Source of the DNA: Stutzerimonas stutzeri
GTDB taxonomy: Bacteria; Pseudomonadota; Gammaproteobacteria; Pseudomonadales; Pseudomonadaceae
Assembly (NCBI RefSeq): GCF_000219605.1
Contig: NC_015740.1
Span: forward strand, 3,224,001 to 3,288,000
Direction: 5' to 3'
Length of the DNA stretch: 64,000 nucleotides
The notes beneath the pieces are model-generated. The model searched no databases, had not been told where the DNA came from, and saw only the letters and a program-made list of their open reading frames with translations. Positions 48,749 through 57,724 of this stretch are shown piece after piece. The translations under genes were made by a program, and so were the position numbers. Within the stretch, counting starts at the first letter, position 1. Every line of letters begins with the position of its first letter.

Positions 48749-50419
48749 ATGACCATGCTCAAGAATCCATCGAATAAATACCGTGCCTTCCCGGCCATCG
48801 ACATCCCAGATCGCACCTGGCCGTCGAAGGCCATCACCCAGGCGCCGATCTGGCTGAGCTCCGATCTGCGCGACGGCAACCAGTCGCTGATCGAACCGAT
48901 GGATGCCGCGAAGAAGATGCGTTTCTTCAAGACACTGGTGCAGGTCGGCCTCAAGGAAATCGAGGTGGGCTTCCCCTCCGCTTCGCAGACCGATTTCGAC
49001 TTCGTTCGCGAGCTGATCGAGGGCGGCCATATTCCCGACGACGTCACTATCCAGGTGCTGACCCAGGCGCGAGAGGATCTGATCACCCGCACCTTCGAGT
49101 CGCTGAAAGGCGCCAAGCAGGCCATCGTTCATTACTACAACGCCACCGCGCCGAGCTTCCGCCGCATCGTCTTCAATCAGGACAAGGCCGGCGTGATCCA
49201 GATCGCCGTGAACGCAGGCAGGATCATCAAGCGCCTGGCCGAGCAGAACCCGGAGACCAACTGGCGCTTCGAGTATTCGCCGGAAATCTTCAGCTCCACC
49301 GAGCCAGAGTTCGCCGTCGAGGTGTGCAACGCGGTGATCGAGGTGTTCCAGCCGACGCCCGAGCAGAAGCTGATTCTCAACCTGCCGGCCACCGTCGAAG
49401 CCGCTACGCCGAATGTCTACGCCGACCAGATCGAGTGGTTCTGCCGGCAGATCGACCGACGTGACAGCGTGCTGGTCAGCCTGCATACCCACAACGACCG
49501 CGGCACCGGTGTGGCGGCGACCGAACTGGGCCTGATGGCCGGCGCCGATCGCGTCGAAGGCTGCCTGTTCGGCAACGGCGAGCGTACCGGCAACGTCGAC
49601 CTGGTCACCGTGGCGCTGAACATGTACACCCAGGGCGTCGACCCGCAGCTGGACTTCTCGGACATCGATGCCGTGCGCAAGGTGGTGGAGGAATGCAACC
49701 AGCTGCCGGTGCATCCGCGCCATCCCTATGTCGGCGACCTGGTGCACACCGCGTTCTCTGGCTCGCACCAGGATGCGATCCGCAAGGGCTTCAGCCAGCA
49801 GGACCCGAACGGCCTCTGGGAAGTGCCCTATCTGCCGATCGACCCGGCCGACATCGGTCGCAGTTACGAGGCCGTGATTCGCGTCAACAGCCAGTCCGGC
49901 AAAGGTGGCATCACCTTCCTCCTCGAACAGGAATACGGCATCAGCCTGCCGCGGCGCATGCAGATCGAGTTCAGCCAGGTGGTGCAGAAGGAGACCGATC
50001 GGCTGGGCCTGGAAATGAGCGCCAAGCAGATCTATGCGCTGCTGGAAGCCGAGTATCTGCAGGCAACCGCGCCCTATACGCTCAAGGGGCATCGTCTGCA
50101 GGAAGAGAACGGCACCAGCGCGGTGGATGTGGAAGTGGCTGCCGATGGCGAGGTCGTCCATTGGCGCGGCATCGGCAAGGGTCCGCTGGAAGCACTGGTG
50201 GCCGCGTTGCCGGTCAAGCTGGAGATCATGGACTACCATGAACACGCCATCGGCGCTGGCAGCAACGCCAAGGCCGCTGCCTATATCGAGGTGCGTCTGG
50301 ATGGTGAGCGGCCATTGCACGGTATCGGCATCGACGAGAACATCACCACCGCCAGCATTCGCGCCCTGTTCAGCGCCATGAACCGCGCGCTGCGTGAAGC
50401 GCAGGAGGCAGCCGCCTGA
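48749..50419 (+). CDS. leuA: 2-isopropylmalate synthase
   Basis: A 556-residue enzyme that condenses acetyl-CoA with 2-ketoisovalerate, the first step of leucine synthesis. The catalytic-barrel start [18 protein letters not shown] carries the R-D-G-N-Q metal site, and the metal His motif is SLHTHNDRG. The C-terminal leucine-sensing regulatory domain follows residue 430. The length is the long type found in Pseudomonas. GGGGAAA precedes the ATG at 48749; ATG at 48755 is also possible. The 285-bp upstream region has no recognised attenuator peptide. Confidence 0.97.
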   Translation: MTMLKNPSNKYRAFPAIDIPDRTWPSKAITQAPIWLSSDLRDGNQSLIEPMDAAKKMRFFKTLVQVGLKEIEVGFPSASQTDFDFVRELIEGGHIPDDVTIQVLTQAREDLITRTFESLKGAKQAIVHYYNATAPSFRRIVFNQDKAGVIQIAVNAGRIIKRLAEQNPETNWRFEYSPEIFSSTEPEFAVEVCNAVIEVFQPTPEQKLILNLPATVEAATPNVYADQIEWFCRQIDRRDSVLVSLHTHNDRGTGVAATELGLMAGADRVEGCLFGNGERTGNVDLVTVALNMYTQGVDPQLDFSDIDAVRKVVEECNQLPVHPRHPYVGDLVHTAFSGSHQDAIRKGFSQQDPNGLWEVPYLPIDPADIGRSYEAVIRVNSQSGKGGITFLLEQEYGISLPRRMQIEFSQVVQKETDRLGLEMSAKQIYALLEAEYLQATAPYTLKGHRLQEENGTSAVDVEVAADGEVVHWRGIGKGPLEALVAALPVKLEIMDYHEHAIGAGSNAKAAAYIEVRLDGERPLHGIGIDENITTASIRALFSAMNRALREAQEAAA

Positions 50420-50446
50420 GGCTGATCGCTCAGTTCTGACGTGACG

Positions 50447-50480
50447 ACGGGCGCCATCCTCGATGGCGCCCGTTTTCTTA
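50447..50480 (+). terminator. Rho-independent terminator of leuA
   Basis: A perfect 12-bp stem (50447-50458 with 50462-50473, ACGGGCGCCATC/GATGGCGCCCGT), 3-base loop and TTTCTT, 27 bp after the stop. Confidence 0.93.
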
Positions 50481-50667
50481 TGGCAGCTCATCACCGCAGC
50501 AACATGCGGCTGAACTGTCCCCACCCGACGCTCTCCCAGTTCAGTCGGCAGCGCGAGCCTCGGCAATCAGCAGAAACACGTAAGCCATCGGCAGGATTGT
50601 GCAAACGATGCCGATGCGCTCGCCATTAGGCTTGCGCTGTGCAACCCCGATCATCAAAGGAGCCGTC

Positions 50668-51723
50668 ATGAGCCAGACCCTCGGTTACGCCGCACTCGAC
50701 CCGAACAGCCCGCTCGCACCCTATTCGTTTTCGCGCCGCGAGGTGGGCCCGAATGACGTGAAGATCGACATCCTCTACTGCGGTGTCTGCCATTCGGACC
50801 TGCATACCGCACGCAACGAGTGGAACAACACGCTCTACCCATCCGTGCCCGGCCACGAGATCGTCGGCCGTGTGACGGCAGTCGGTTCAGCCGTGAGCGC
50901 ATTCAAGGTCGGCGACGTCGCCGGCGTCGGCTGCCTGGTCGACAGCTGCCGCACGTGCTCGTCCTGTGGCGAAGGGCTGGAGCAGTATTGCGAGAACGGT
51001 TTCGTCGGCACCTACAACGGTCCGGCGTTCGGCGGCGGCGAAAACACCCTCGGCGGCTACTCGGACAACATCGTGGTGGACGAGAAGTACGTGCTACGCA
51101 TCAGCCACACCGACAACCTGGCCGCGGTCGCGCCGCTGCTCTGTGCCGGCATCACCACCTACTCGCCGCTGCGCCAATGGAAGGTCGGCCCGGGACAGAA
51201 GGTCGGCGTGGTCGGCCTTGGCGGACTCGGCCATATGGCGGTGAAGATCGCCAATGCCATGGGCGCGAAGGTCGTGCTGTTCACCACCTCGCCGGACAAG
51301 CGGGAAGATGCCCTGCGCCTCGGCGCCGCCGAAGTGGTGGTATCGAAGAACAAGGAGGAGATGGCGGCGCACGTCAACAGTTTCGACTTCATCCTCAACA
51401 CCGTTGCCGCGCCGCATAACCTCGATGCGTTCGTGAACCTGCTCAAGCGCGACGCCACCATGACGCTGGTCGGAGCACCAGCCGCGCCGCATCCGTCGCC
51501 CAGCGTGTTCGGCCTGATCTTCAAGCGCCGCCGCATCGCCGGCTCGTTGATTGGCGGCATCGCCGAGACCCAGGAGATGCTCGACTTCTGCGCCGAGCAC
51601 GGCATCGTCTCGGACATCGAGATGATCCGCATGCAGGACATCAACGAAGCCTACGAGCGCATGCTCAAGAGCGACGTGAAGTACCGTTTCGTCATCGACA
51701 TGGCCACCCTGAAGGCGGCCTGA
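50668..51723 (+). CDS. Zinc-dependent NAD(P) alcohol dehydrogenase (YahK/AdhA-like)
   Basis: A 351-residue medium-chain dehydrogenase. The catalytic zinc site is CGVCHSDLH with GHEIVG and the structural zinc site is CRTCSSCGEGLEQYC. The cofactor fold is VGVVGLGGLGHMAVKIANAM, and the sequence after it (FTTSPDKRED) suits NADPH-using cinnamyl-alcohol-type enzymes that reduce broad aldehydes. AAAGGAG is 8 bp before the ATG at 50668. It appears monocistronic. A broad aldehyde reductase role is inferred. Confidence 0.92.
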   Translation: MSQTLGYAALDPNSPLAPYSFSRREVGPNDVKIDILYCGVCHSDLHTARNEWNNTLYPSVPGHEIVGRVTAVGSAVSAFKVGDVAGVGCLVDSCRTCSSCGEGLEQYCENGFVGTYNGPAFGGGENTLGGYSDNIVVDEKYVLRISHTDNLAAVAPLLCAGITTYSPLRQWKVGPGQKVGVVGLGGLGHMAVKIANAMGAKVVLFTTSPDKREDALRLGAAEVVVSKNKEEMAAHVNSFDFILNTVAAPHNLDAFVNLLKRDATMTLVGAPAAPHPSPSVFGLIFKRRRIAGSLIGGIAETQEMLDFCAEHGIVSDIEMIRMQDINEAYERMLKSDVKYRFVIDMATLKAA

Positions 51724-51812
51724 TCGTTCGGCTGGCGAGCCCGCAGGCGCGCCAGCCCTTCCCTCTTTCATGCGCAGCCGCTAAGGTCGCCCGCCTTCGT
51801 CGTGGAGGCGGC

Positions 51813-52670
51813 ATGCGCTATCTGATCTTCATCACCCTGCTCTGGGCCTTTTCCTTCAACCTGATCGGCGTTTACCTGGCCGGCCAGGTGGACAGCTATT
51901 TCGCCGTGCTAACGCGGGTAGTTCTCGCCGGGCTGGTGTTCCTGCCATTTACCCGCTGGCGCGGTGTCGCGCCCGGCTTCATCGTCGGCGTGACCCTGGT
52001 CGGTGCGCTGCAGTTCGGCGTCACCTACCTGTGCCTGTACCTGAGCTTCAACGTGCTGACGGTGGCCGAGGTGCTGCTCTTCACCGTGCTCACGCCGCTG
52101 CACGTGACGCTGATCGATGACGCGCTCAACCGCCGCTTCAACCCCTGGGCACTGGTCGCCGCGGCCGTCGCAGTGTTCGGCGCCGGACTTATCCGTTACG
52201 ACGGCGTTTCCGGCGATTTTCTCGGCGGCTTCCTGCTCATGCAGCTGGCCAACTTCACCTTTGCTGCCGGCCAAGTGGCCTACAAGCATCTGGCGCAGCG
52301 TTACCCCTCCGACGTACCGCTGCATCGTCGCTTCGGCTACTTCTTTCTTGGCGCGCTGGTAATCGTGCTACCCGCGTGGCTGCTGTTCGGCGATGCGCAG
52401 AAGCTGCCGACCACGACGACACAATGGTCGGTACTGATCTGGATGGGGGTGCTGGCCACCGCCCTGGGCCAGTTCTGCTGGAACAAGGGCGCCACGCTGG
52501 TGGATGCCGGCACGCTGGCGGTGATGAACAACATGTCCGTGCCGGTAGGCCTGCTGCTCAACCTGCTGATCTGGGGCACCAGCACCAACCTCGTGCTGCT
52601 CGCGGTGGGCGGGACAATCATCCTCGCCTCGCTGCGGATCAATCGCCTGGGCCAGATGAAGGCCAGGTGA
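51813..52670 (+). CDS. EamA/DMT-family transporter
   Basis: A 285-residue membrane protein with ten predicted TM helices in two EamA repeats (start MRYLIFITLLWAFSFNLIGV; second repeat from about ANFTFAAGQVAYKHL). Carboxylate/amino acid-type exporters share this architecture, but the substrate cannot be told. GTGGAGG precedes the ATG. Stand-alone between the dehydrogenase and endonuclease genes. Confidence 0.9.
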   Translation: MRYLIFITLLWAFSFNLIGVYLAGQVDSYFAVLTRVVLAGLVFLPFTRWRGVAPGFIVGVTLVGALQFGVTYLCLYLSFNVLTVAEVLLFTVLTPLHVTLIDDALNRRFNPWALVAAAVAVFGAGLIRYDGVSGDFLGGFLLMQLANFTFAAGQVAYKHLAQRYPSDVPLHRRFGYFFLGALVIVLPAWLLFGDAQKLPTTTTQWSVLIWMGVLATALGQFCWNKGATLVDAGTLAVMNNMSVPVGLLLNLLIWGTSTNLVLLAVGGTIILASLRINRLGQMKAR

Positions 52671-52770
52671 CATCACACAAGTTATTGTTTTATATGGCTT
52701 TTCATAGCCGTAACGGTAGAATGCCGGCCCTTCGCATGGATGCGGAACTCGTTCAGTCGTCGAGATTTCC

Positions 52771-53502
52771 ATGCGCCGCTTCAGCTTTCTACTGCTCGTC
52801 CTGCTGTTTTCCTCCAGCGCCTGCGCCGACGCGCCTCGCACCTTCCGCGAGGCCAAGAAGGTGGCCTGGACCATCTATGCCGATCGCCCGGTGGATTTCT
52901 ATTGCGGCTGCCAGTTCAAGGGCAACCGCATCGATCTCGCCAGCTGCGGCTACGTTCCCCGCAAACAGCCCAAGCGGGCCGAGCGGGTCGAATGGGAGCA
53001 CATCGTGCCGGCCTGGGTGATCGGCCATCAGCGGCAATGCTGGCAACAGGGCGGACGCAAGCACTGCACGGCCAACGACCCGGTGTTCAGTTGGGCGGAG
53101 GCCGACCTGCACAACCTGGTCCCGGTGGTCGGCGAGGTGAACGGCGACCGCAGCAACTTCGGCTTCGGCATGCTCAGCGAAAAGCCCAGCCAGTACGGCG
53201 CCTGCCCCTTCGTGGTCAACTTCAAGCAGCGTACGGCGATGCCGCCCGAATACAGCCGCGGCGCCATTGCCCGCACCTATCTGTACATGAGCGAGCGCTA
53301 CAAACTGCGTCTGTCGAAGCAGGACCAGCGCCTGTACGACATCTGGAACCGTCAGTACCCGGTCAGCGAGTGGGAGCGCTGGCGCAATCAGCGCATCGCC
53401 TGCGAACAGGGCAACGCCAACGACTTCGTCGGTGCAGTCGATCTGCAGCGCTGCAACCGTGCGCTGTCCCATTCAGCGAAACGCACCGACGGCCAGGGTT
53501 AA
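52771..53502 (+). CDS. endA: Endonuclease I (periplasmic/extracellular)
   Basis: A 243-residue exported nuclease. The signal peptide is residues 1-19 (ends SSACA-DA). The beta-beta-alpha metal site is [11 protein letters not shown] and [20 protein letters not shown], which matches EndA/Vvn nucleases. Cys residues in YCGCQF, CWQQGG, HCTAND and GACPF fit the disulfides that keep Vvn-type enzymes inactive in the cytoplasm. It cleaves double-stranded DNA non-specifically. Confidence 0.94.
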   Translation: MRRFSFLLLVLLFSSSACADAPRTFREAKKVAWTIYADRPVDFYCGCQFKGNRIDLASCGYVPRKQPKRAERVEWEHIVPAWVIGHQRQCWQQGGRKHCTANDPVFSWAEADLHNLVPVVGEVNGDRSNFGFGMLSEKPSQYGACPFVVNFKQRTAMPPEYSRGAIARTYLYMSERYKLRLSKQDQRLYDIWNRQYPVSEWERWRNQRIACEQGNANDFVGAVDLQRCNRALSHSAKRTDGQG

Positions 53503-53557
53503 CCGGCGTCGGTTGCACGCCGCCCGGTGCCGCTGCATGCTGCCGGCTGGTTGGGCC

Positions 53558-54199
53558 ATGCTGGCAACTTCGATGCAGGACAGAACGCTTCACCTGACGC
53601 TCGGCACTCTCGTGCTACTGGCGCTGATCGCCTCGGCCATCGCGCCATACGATCGCGCCACCTGGCTGCTGGAGGTCGTACCGGTACTGATCGCCGCGCC
53701 GGTGCTGCTGCTCAGTCATCGGTCGTTTCCGCTGACCCGCCTGCTCTACGTCGTGATCGCCATTCACGCACTGATCCTGATTCTCGGCGGCACCTATACC
53801 TATGCCAGGGTACCGGCGGGTTTCTGGGTGCAGGAATGGTTCGACCTCAGCCGCAACCCCTACGACAAGCTCGGGCATTTCATCCAGGGCGTGACGCCGG
53901 CCCTGCTCGCCCGGGAAATCCTGTTGCGCCTGCGCTTCGTCGTGCCGGGGAAGATGCTGGGCTTTCTCGCGGTCTGCGTCGCGCTGGCATTCAGCGCCTT
54001 CTATGAACTGATCGAGTGGTGGGTGGCGCTGCTGGCGGGACAGGGCGCCGTGGACTTCCTCGGCACCCAGGGCGATCCCTGGGATACCCAGTCCGACATG
54101 CTCATGGCGCTGCTCGGTGCGCTACTGTCGGTCAGCCTGCTGGCGGGCAGGCAGGACCGGCAGATCGAGCATCTGCAGCGTGCCGGCGCGGCGGGCTGA
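53558..54199 (+). CDS. DUF2238 membrane protein (YjdF-like)
   Basis: A roughly 213-residue inner-membrane protein with about six TM helices. The segments GGTYTYARVPAGFWVQEWF, RNPYDKLGHFIQGVTPALLA and FYELIEWW...GDPWDTQSDML are the hallmark of the DUF2238 family, with conserved His, Asp, Glu and Trp residues inside the membrane. The function is unknown. Starts at 53558 or 53573 are both possible and neither has a clear ribosome-binding site. It precedes a DUF2784 gene by 4 bp. Confidence 0.88.
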   Translation: MLATSMQDRTLHLTLGTLVLLALIASAIAPYDRATWLLEVVPVLIAAPVLLLSHRSFPLTRLLYVVIAIHALILILGGTYTYARVPAGFWVQEWFDLSRNPYDKLGHFIQGVTPALLAREILLRLRFVVPGKMLGFLAVCVALAFSAFYELIEWWVALLAGQGAVDFLGTQGDPWDTQSDMLMALLGALLSVSLLAGRQDRQIEHLQRAGAAG

Positions 54200-54203
54200 C
54201 GCC

Positions 54204-54569
54204 ATGCTCTATCGGATCGGTGCCGACGCCGTACTGCTGTTGCACCTGAGCTTCATCCTTTTCGTGCTGTTCGGCGGTCTGCTGGTGGCCTGGAGACGCG
54301 GTTTTCTGCTGCTGCATCTTCCGGCCGTAGCCTGGGGCATCTATATCGAACTGAGCGGAGGCGCCTGCCCGCTGACCTATTGGGAAAACCTGCTGCGACG
54401 GCTGGCCGGCAACGAAGGCTACGAAGCGGGATTCATCGAGCACTACCTGCTGCCGCTGATCTACCCCGACTGGCTGAGTACGCCGGTGCAATACGTGCTG
54501 GCCGCCGTGGTGGTGCTGACCAATCTGCTGGTCTATGGCTGGTTGCTGTGGCGGCTACGCCACAGGTGA
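54204..54569 (+). CDS. DUF2784 membrane protein
   Basis: A 121-residue protein with three or four TM helices, starting MLYRIGADAVLLLHLSFILF. The segment LSGGACPLTYWENLLRRLAG, then GFIEHYLLPLIYP, is diagnostic of DUF2784. The role is unknown. It follows the DUF2238 gene directly and the two are probably co-expressed. Confidence 0.88.
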   Translation: MLYRIGADAVLLLHLSFILFVLFGGLLVAWRRGFLLLHLPAVAWGIYIELSGGACPLTYWENLLRRLAGNEGYEAGFIEHYLLPLIYPDWLSTPVQYVLAAVVVLTNLLVYGWLLWRLRHR

Positions 54570-54780
54570 CCCGGACGGGCCCCGGAACAGGCAGGCATAT
54601 CCTTCACATCGCGTTACAAGCCGGTAGTTCGAGGGCAACGCCCGTGCCACGCGGCCTGGGAGGCAGCGAGCGAGCCTCGCCGAGCATTCCATCAACCGGC
54701 GACGAGAACCTTGCGAGCAGCCGTGGGTCCGGACATTAACGTCCACCCAAGCCCAACGGGCCGAACCAAGGGGATCACCC

Positions 54781-55581
54781 ATGTCGCTCGCCACCGCCCG
54801 CCGTCCGGCGTCGCTTGCAGTCCTGGCCTTGCTGCTGACCGCACTGCTTCCCGCTCACGCGCAGATTGCGCCGGAGCTTGACGTTCCCTACGTGCCGACG
54901 CCCGATCGCGTCGTGGCGCGGATGCTGGCGATGGCCGATGTGAAGGCCGGCGATACCGTCATCGACCTCGGCTCCGGTGATGGCCGCATCGCCATCGCCG
55001 CGGTCCGCGATCGCGGCGCCGACTCGGCGCTGGGCATCGACCTCGACCCGGAACGCATCCGCGAGGCCAAGGCCAATGCCGAGGCGGCGGGGGTTGCCGA
55101 CAAGGTCAGCTTCGAGCAGGGCGACCTGTTCAAGAAGGACATTGCCGAGGCTACCGTAGTGACCATGTATCTGCTGCCGCGGATCAACATGCGCTTGCGC
55201 CCGGTCATCCTCGATACGCTCAAGCCTGGCACCCGGGTGGTATCGCACGCGTTCGACATGAACGATTGGCCGGCCGATCGCACCGACTACGTCGGCGGCA
55301 GCTACGTCTACCTGTGGGTGGTTCCGGCCAAGGTCGACGGGCGCTGGGAAGTCGAAACAGCGGACGGCCGCTTCACCCTCGAGCTGCAGCAGCAGTTCCA
55401 GCAGGTGCTCGGCGTCGCGCGCTCCGGGGGGCTGCACAACAGCGTGACCGGTAGCCTCGAAGGCGACGTGTTCCACTTCAACGTGGGCGGCATGGACTAC
55501 GTGGGCAAGGTGGAAGGCGACCGTATCAACCCGCTGCAAGGTGAAGGAGTCGCCTCCGGCTGGAGCGCGCGGCGTAGCTGA
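54781..55581 (+). CDS. SAM-dependent methyltransferase with a signal peptide
   Basis: A 266-residue protein. Residues 1-27 are a typical signal peptide (LAVLALLLTALLPAHAQ). The mature part begins with a class I methyltransferase fold: PTPDRVVARMLAMADVKAGD, motif I VIDLGSGDGR (60-69), the acidic loop GIDLDPERI and motif IV-like VVTMYLLPRIN. Residues 190-266 form a separate beta-rich tail. SAM is cytoplasmic, so an exported SAM enzyme is unexpected; either the signal segment is a membrane anchor with the domain inside, or the fold has another role. AAGGGGAT precedes the ATG. It is followed 2 bp later by an APC permease gene. Confidence 0.82.
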   Translation: MSLATARRPASLAVLALLLTALLPAHAQIAPELDVPYVPTPDRVVARMLAMADVKAGDTVIDLGSGDGRIAIAAVRDRGADSALGIDLDPERIREAKANAEAAGVADKVSFEQGDLFKKDIAEATVVTMYLLPRINMRLRPVILDTLKPGTRVVSHAFDMNDWPADRTDYVGGSYVYLWVVPAKVDGRWEVETADGRFTLELQQQFQQVLGVARSGGLHNSVTGSLEGDVFHFNVGGMDYVGKVEGDRINPLQGEGVASGWSARRS

Positions 55582-55583
55582 AC

Positions 55584-56933
55584 ATGAGTAGCCAGATGCG
55601 CTCGCGGCACAGCGGCGACCTCTCGGTGATCGATGGCGTAGCCGTGCTGGTCGGCGTCGTGGTGGGCGTCGGCATCTTCGGCTTCCCGCCCCTGGTCGCC
55701 CAGCATGCCGACAGCGGGACGCTGTATATCGCCCTCTGGCTGGCCGGAGGCGCGCTGATGCTGGTCGGCGCGCTGTGCTACGCGGAGCTGGGCGCGAGCT
55801 TCCCCGACGAGGGCGGCGAGTACCACTACCTGCGGCTGGCCTGGGGTCGCCGTTTCGGCCTGATGTTCGCCTGGGCCCGCGGTACCGTGATCCAGACCGG
55901 CGCTATCGCCGCGGTGGCCTTCATCTACGGCGACTACGCGCAACGGCTGATGCCCCTGGGCGACCACGGCGGCACGCTGCACGCCCTGCTCTCGGTGGCA
56001 TTGCTGACCACGCTCAACGTGTGCGGCACGCGCGAGTCCAAACGCGTCCAAATCGCCCTGAGCAGCCTCACCCTAGTCGCCGTCATCGGCGTGATGCTGG
56101 CCGGCCTGCTTTCCAGCGGCCCCAGCTCGCCGGCCGCGATCGAGCCGCGCGACGGAGGCCTCGGCATGCTGGGCATGGGCATGGTCTTCGTGCTGCTGAC
56201 CTACGGAGGCTGGAACGAAACCGCCTACCTGTCGGGCGAGCTGCGCAACCCGGCGCGCAACATGGGCCGCGTACTGCTGCTCGGCACGCTGCTGGTGACC
56301 ACCCTCTATTTGCTGACCAACCTGGCATTGCTGCAGATATTCGGTCTGCAGGCGCTCAGCCAGTCGGACGCGATCGGTGCCGATCTGATGGAGATCGTCG
56401 CCGGGAGCTGGGCGGCTCAGGGGTTGAGCCTGCTGATCTGCTTTACCGCCCTTAGCACGCTCAACGCGACGATCCTCACCGGAGCACGGGTGTATTACGC
56501 GCTGGGCCGGGACGTGCCGCGGCTGCATCGGCTCGCGGCCTGGAACGAGCGTGGCTCGACGCCCGTGCGGGCATTGCTGGTACAGGCGGCGATCACCCTG
56601 CTGCTGATCCTGTTCGGCGCGCTGAGCCAGAGCGGCGTGCAGGCGATGGTCGCCTACACCGCGCCGGTATTCTGGTTCTTCATGTGCATGACGGCGCTCT
56701 CGCTGCTGCGACTGCGCCGGCTGGAGGCCTCGGCGCCACGGCCATTCCGCGTACCCTGGTACCCCTGGCTACCGCTGCTGTTCGCCAGCAGCTGCCTGGG
56801 CCTGTTCGTCTCCAGCACGCTCTACGCGGGACCGGGCGCGCTGCTGGGGCTGCTGGTCCTTGCCTTCGGCCTGCCGCTTCTGCTGGTGCGCAGCCCGGCT
56901 GCGGTGAGCGCAACCTCGGGCGTCGAGCCCTAG
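55584..56933 (+). CDS. APC-family amino acid permease
   Basis: A 449-residue transporter with about 12 TM helices. The first helix carries the unwound GVGIFGFP-type motif (VVGVGIFGFPPLVAQHADSG), the substrate-binding break of APC proteins, followed by YAELGASFPDEGGEYHYLRL. It resembles the LAT/serine-threonine exchanger branch. It starts 2 bp after the methyltransferase stop and is probably co-transcribed. The amino acid is unknown. The convergent omega-amidase gene overlaps it by 4 bp. Confidence 0.9.
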   Translation: MSSQMRSRHSGDLSVIDGVAVLVGVVVGVGIFGFPPLVAQHADSGTLYIALWLAGGALMLVGALCYAELGASFPDEGGEYHYLRLAWGRRFGLMFAWARGTVIQTGAIAAVAFIYGDYAQRLMPLGDHGGTLHALLSVALLTTLNVCGTRESKRVQIALSSLTLVAVIGVMLAGLLSSGPSSPAAIEPRDGGLGMLGMGMVFVLLTYGGWNETAYLSGELRNPARNMGRVLLLGTLLVTTLYLLTNLALLQIFGLQALSQSDAIGADLMEIVAGSWAAQGLSLLICFTALSTLNATILTGARVYYALGRDVPRLHRLAAWNERGSTPVRALLVQAAITLLLILFGALSQSGVQAMVAYTAPVFWFFMCMTALSLLRLRRLEASAPRPFRVPWYPWLPLLFASSCLGLFVSSTLYAGPGALLGLLVLAFGLPLLLVRSPAAVSATSGVEP

Positions 56934-57724
56934 AGCTTCAGCTCGAACTCGTCGCCGTCGTGGTACGCCGGGAAGCGCTCGCGGAATGCCGCCAGGTCAC
57001 GGGCGCGCAAGGAACAGCGGAACACGCCATCGCGATCACCGGCATCGAGCAGCGTATCGCCCTTGAAGTCGAGCACCTGGCTGTCACCGCTATAGGGGTA
57101 GCCCTTGCCGTCCTCGCCGACCCGATTGACCGCCGCCACGTAGCAGAGGTTTTCGATGGCACGCGCCGGCAGCAGGCGGTTCCAGGCATCGCGGCGCGCC
57201 GCCGGCCAGTTGGCCGTGTAGAGCAGCAGATCGGTGCCGTGCGGATCGCGACTCCACACCGGGAAGCGCAGGTCGTAGCAGATCAGCGGACGCACCCGCC
57301 AGCCGTTCACCTCGAACAAGGCCTGTTGCAGGCCTGGCGTGTAGTGCTTGTGCTCACCGGCCATGCGGAACAGGTGGCGCTTGTCGTAATGCAACACCTC
57401 ACCATCGGGACGCGCCCAGAGCAGGCGGTTGCGATGGCTGCCGTCGGCGGCCTCGATGATCACGCTGCCGGTGACGACCGCATCCAGCCGCGCCGCCTGG
57501 CCGCGCAGCCAGGCATAGGTCGCGCCCTCTTCCGGCTCGGCCAGGGCTGCCGAGTCCATGGAAAAACCGGTGGTGAACATCTCCGGCAGGACGACCAGAT
57601 CGGCACCGCGGGCCTGCTCGAGCAGCCCGGCGAAACGCTCGCGGTTGGCATCGGCATCCTGCCAGACCAGGGTGGTCTGGATCAGGGCCAGTTCGAGATC
57701 GGGCAGTTTGTTCAGATCGCGCAT
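56930..57724 (-). CDS. Omega-amidase (nitrilase family, YafV-like)
   Basis: A 264-residue carbon-nitrogen hydrolase. The Glu-Lys-Cys triad is visible in VVLPEMFTTGFSM, HYDKRHLF and RPLICYDLRFP. YafV/omega-amidase removes the amide from 2-oxoglutaramate or 2-oxosuccinamate made by transaminases. Its gene overlaps the aminotransferase gene by 13 bp, and the pair fits methionine salvage with glutamine as amino donor. The ATG at 57724 is chosen over an upstream extension. Confidence 0.93.
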   Translation of the reverse strand: MRDLNKLPDLELALIQTTLVWQDADANRERFAGLLEQARGADLVVLPEMFTTGFSMDSAALAEPEEGATYAWLRGQAARLDAVVTGSVIIEAADGSHRNRLLWARPDGEVLHYDKRHLFRMAGEHKHYTPGLQQALFEVNGWRVRPLICYDLRFPVWSRDPHGTDLLLYTANWPAARRDAWNRLLPARAIENLCYVAAVNRVGEDGKGYPYSGDSQVLDFKGDTLLDAGDRDGVFRCSLRARDLAAFRERFPAYHDGDEFELKL

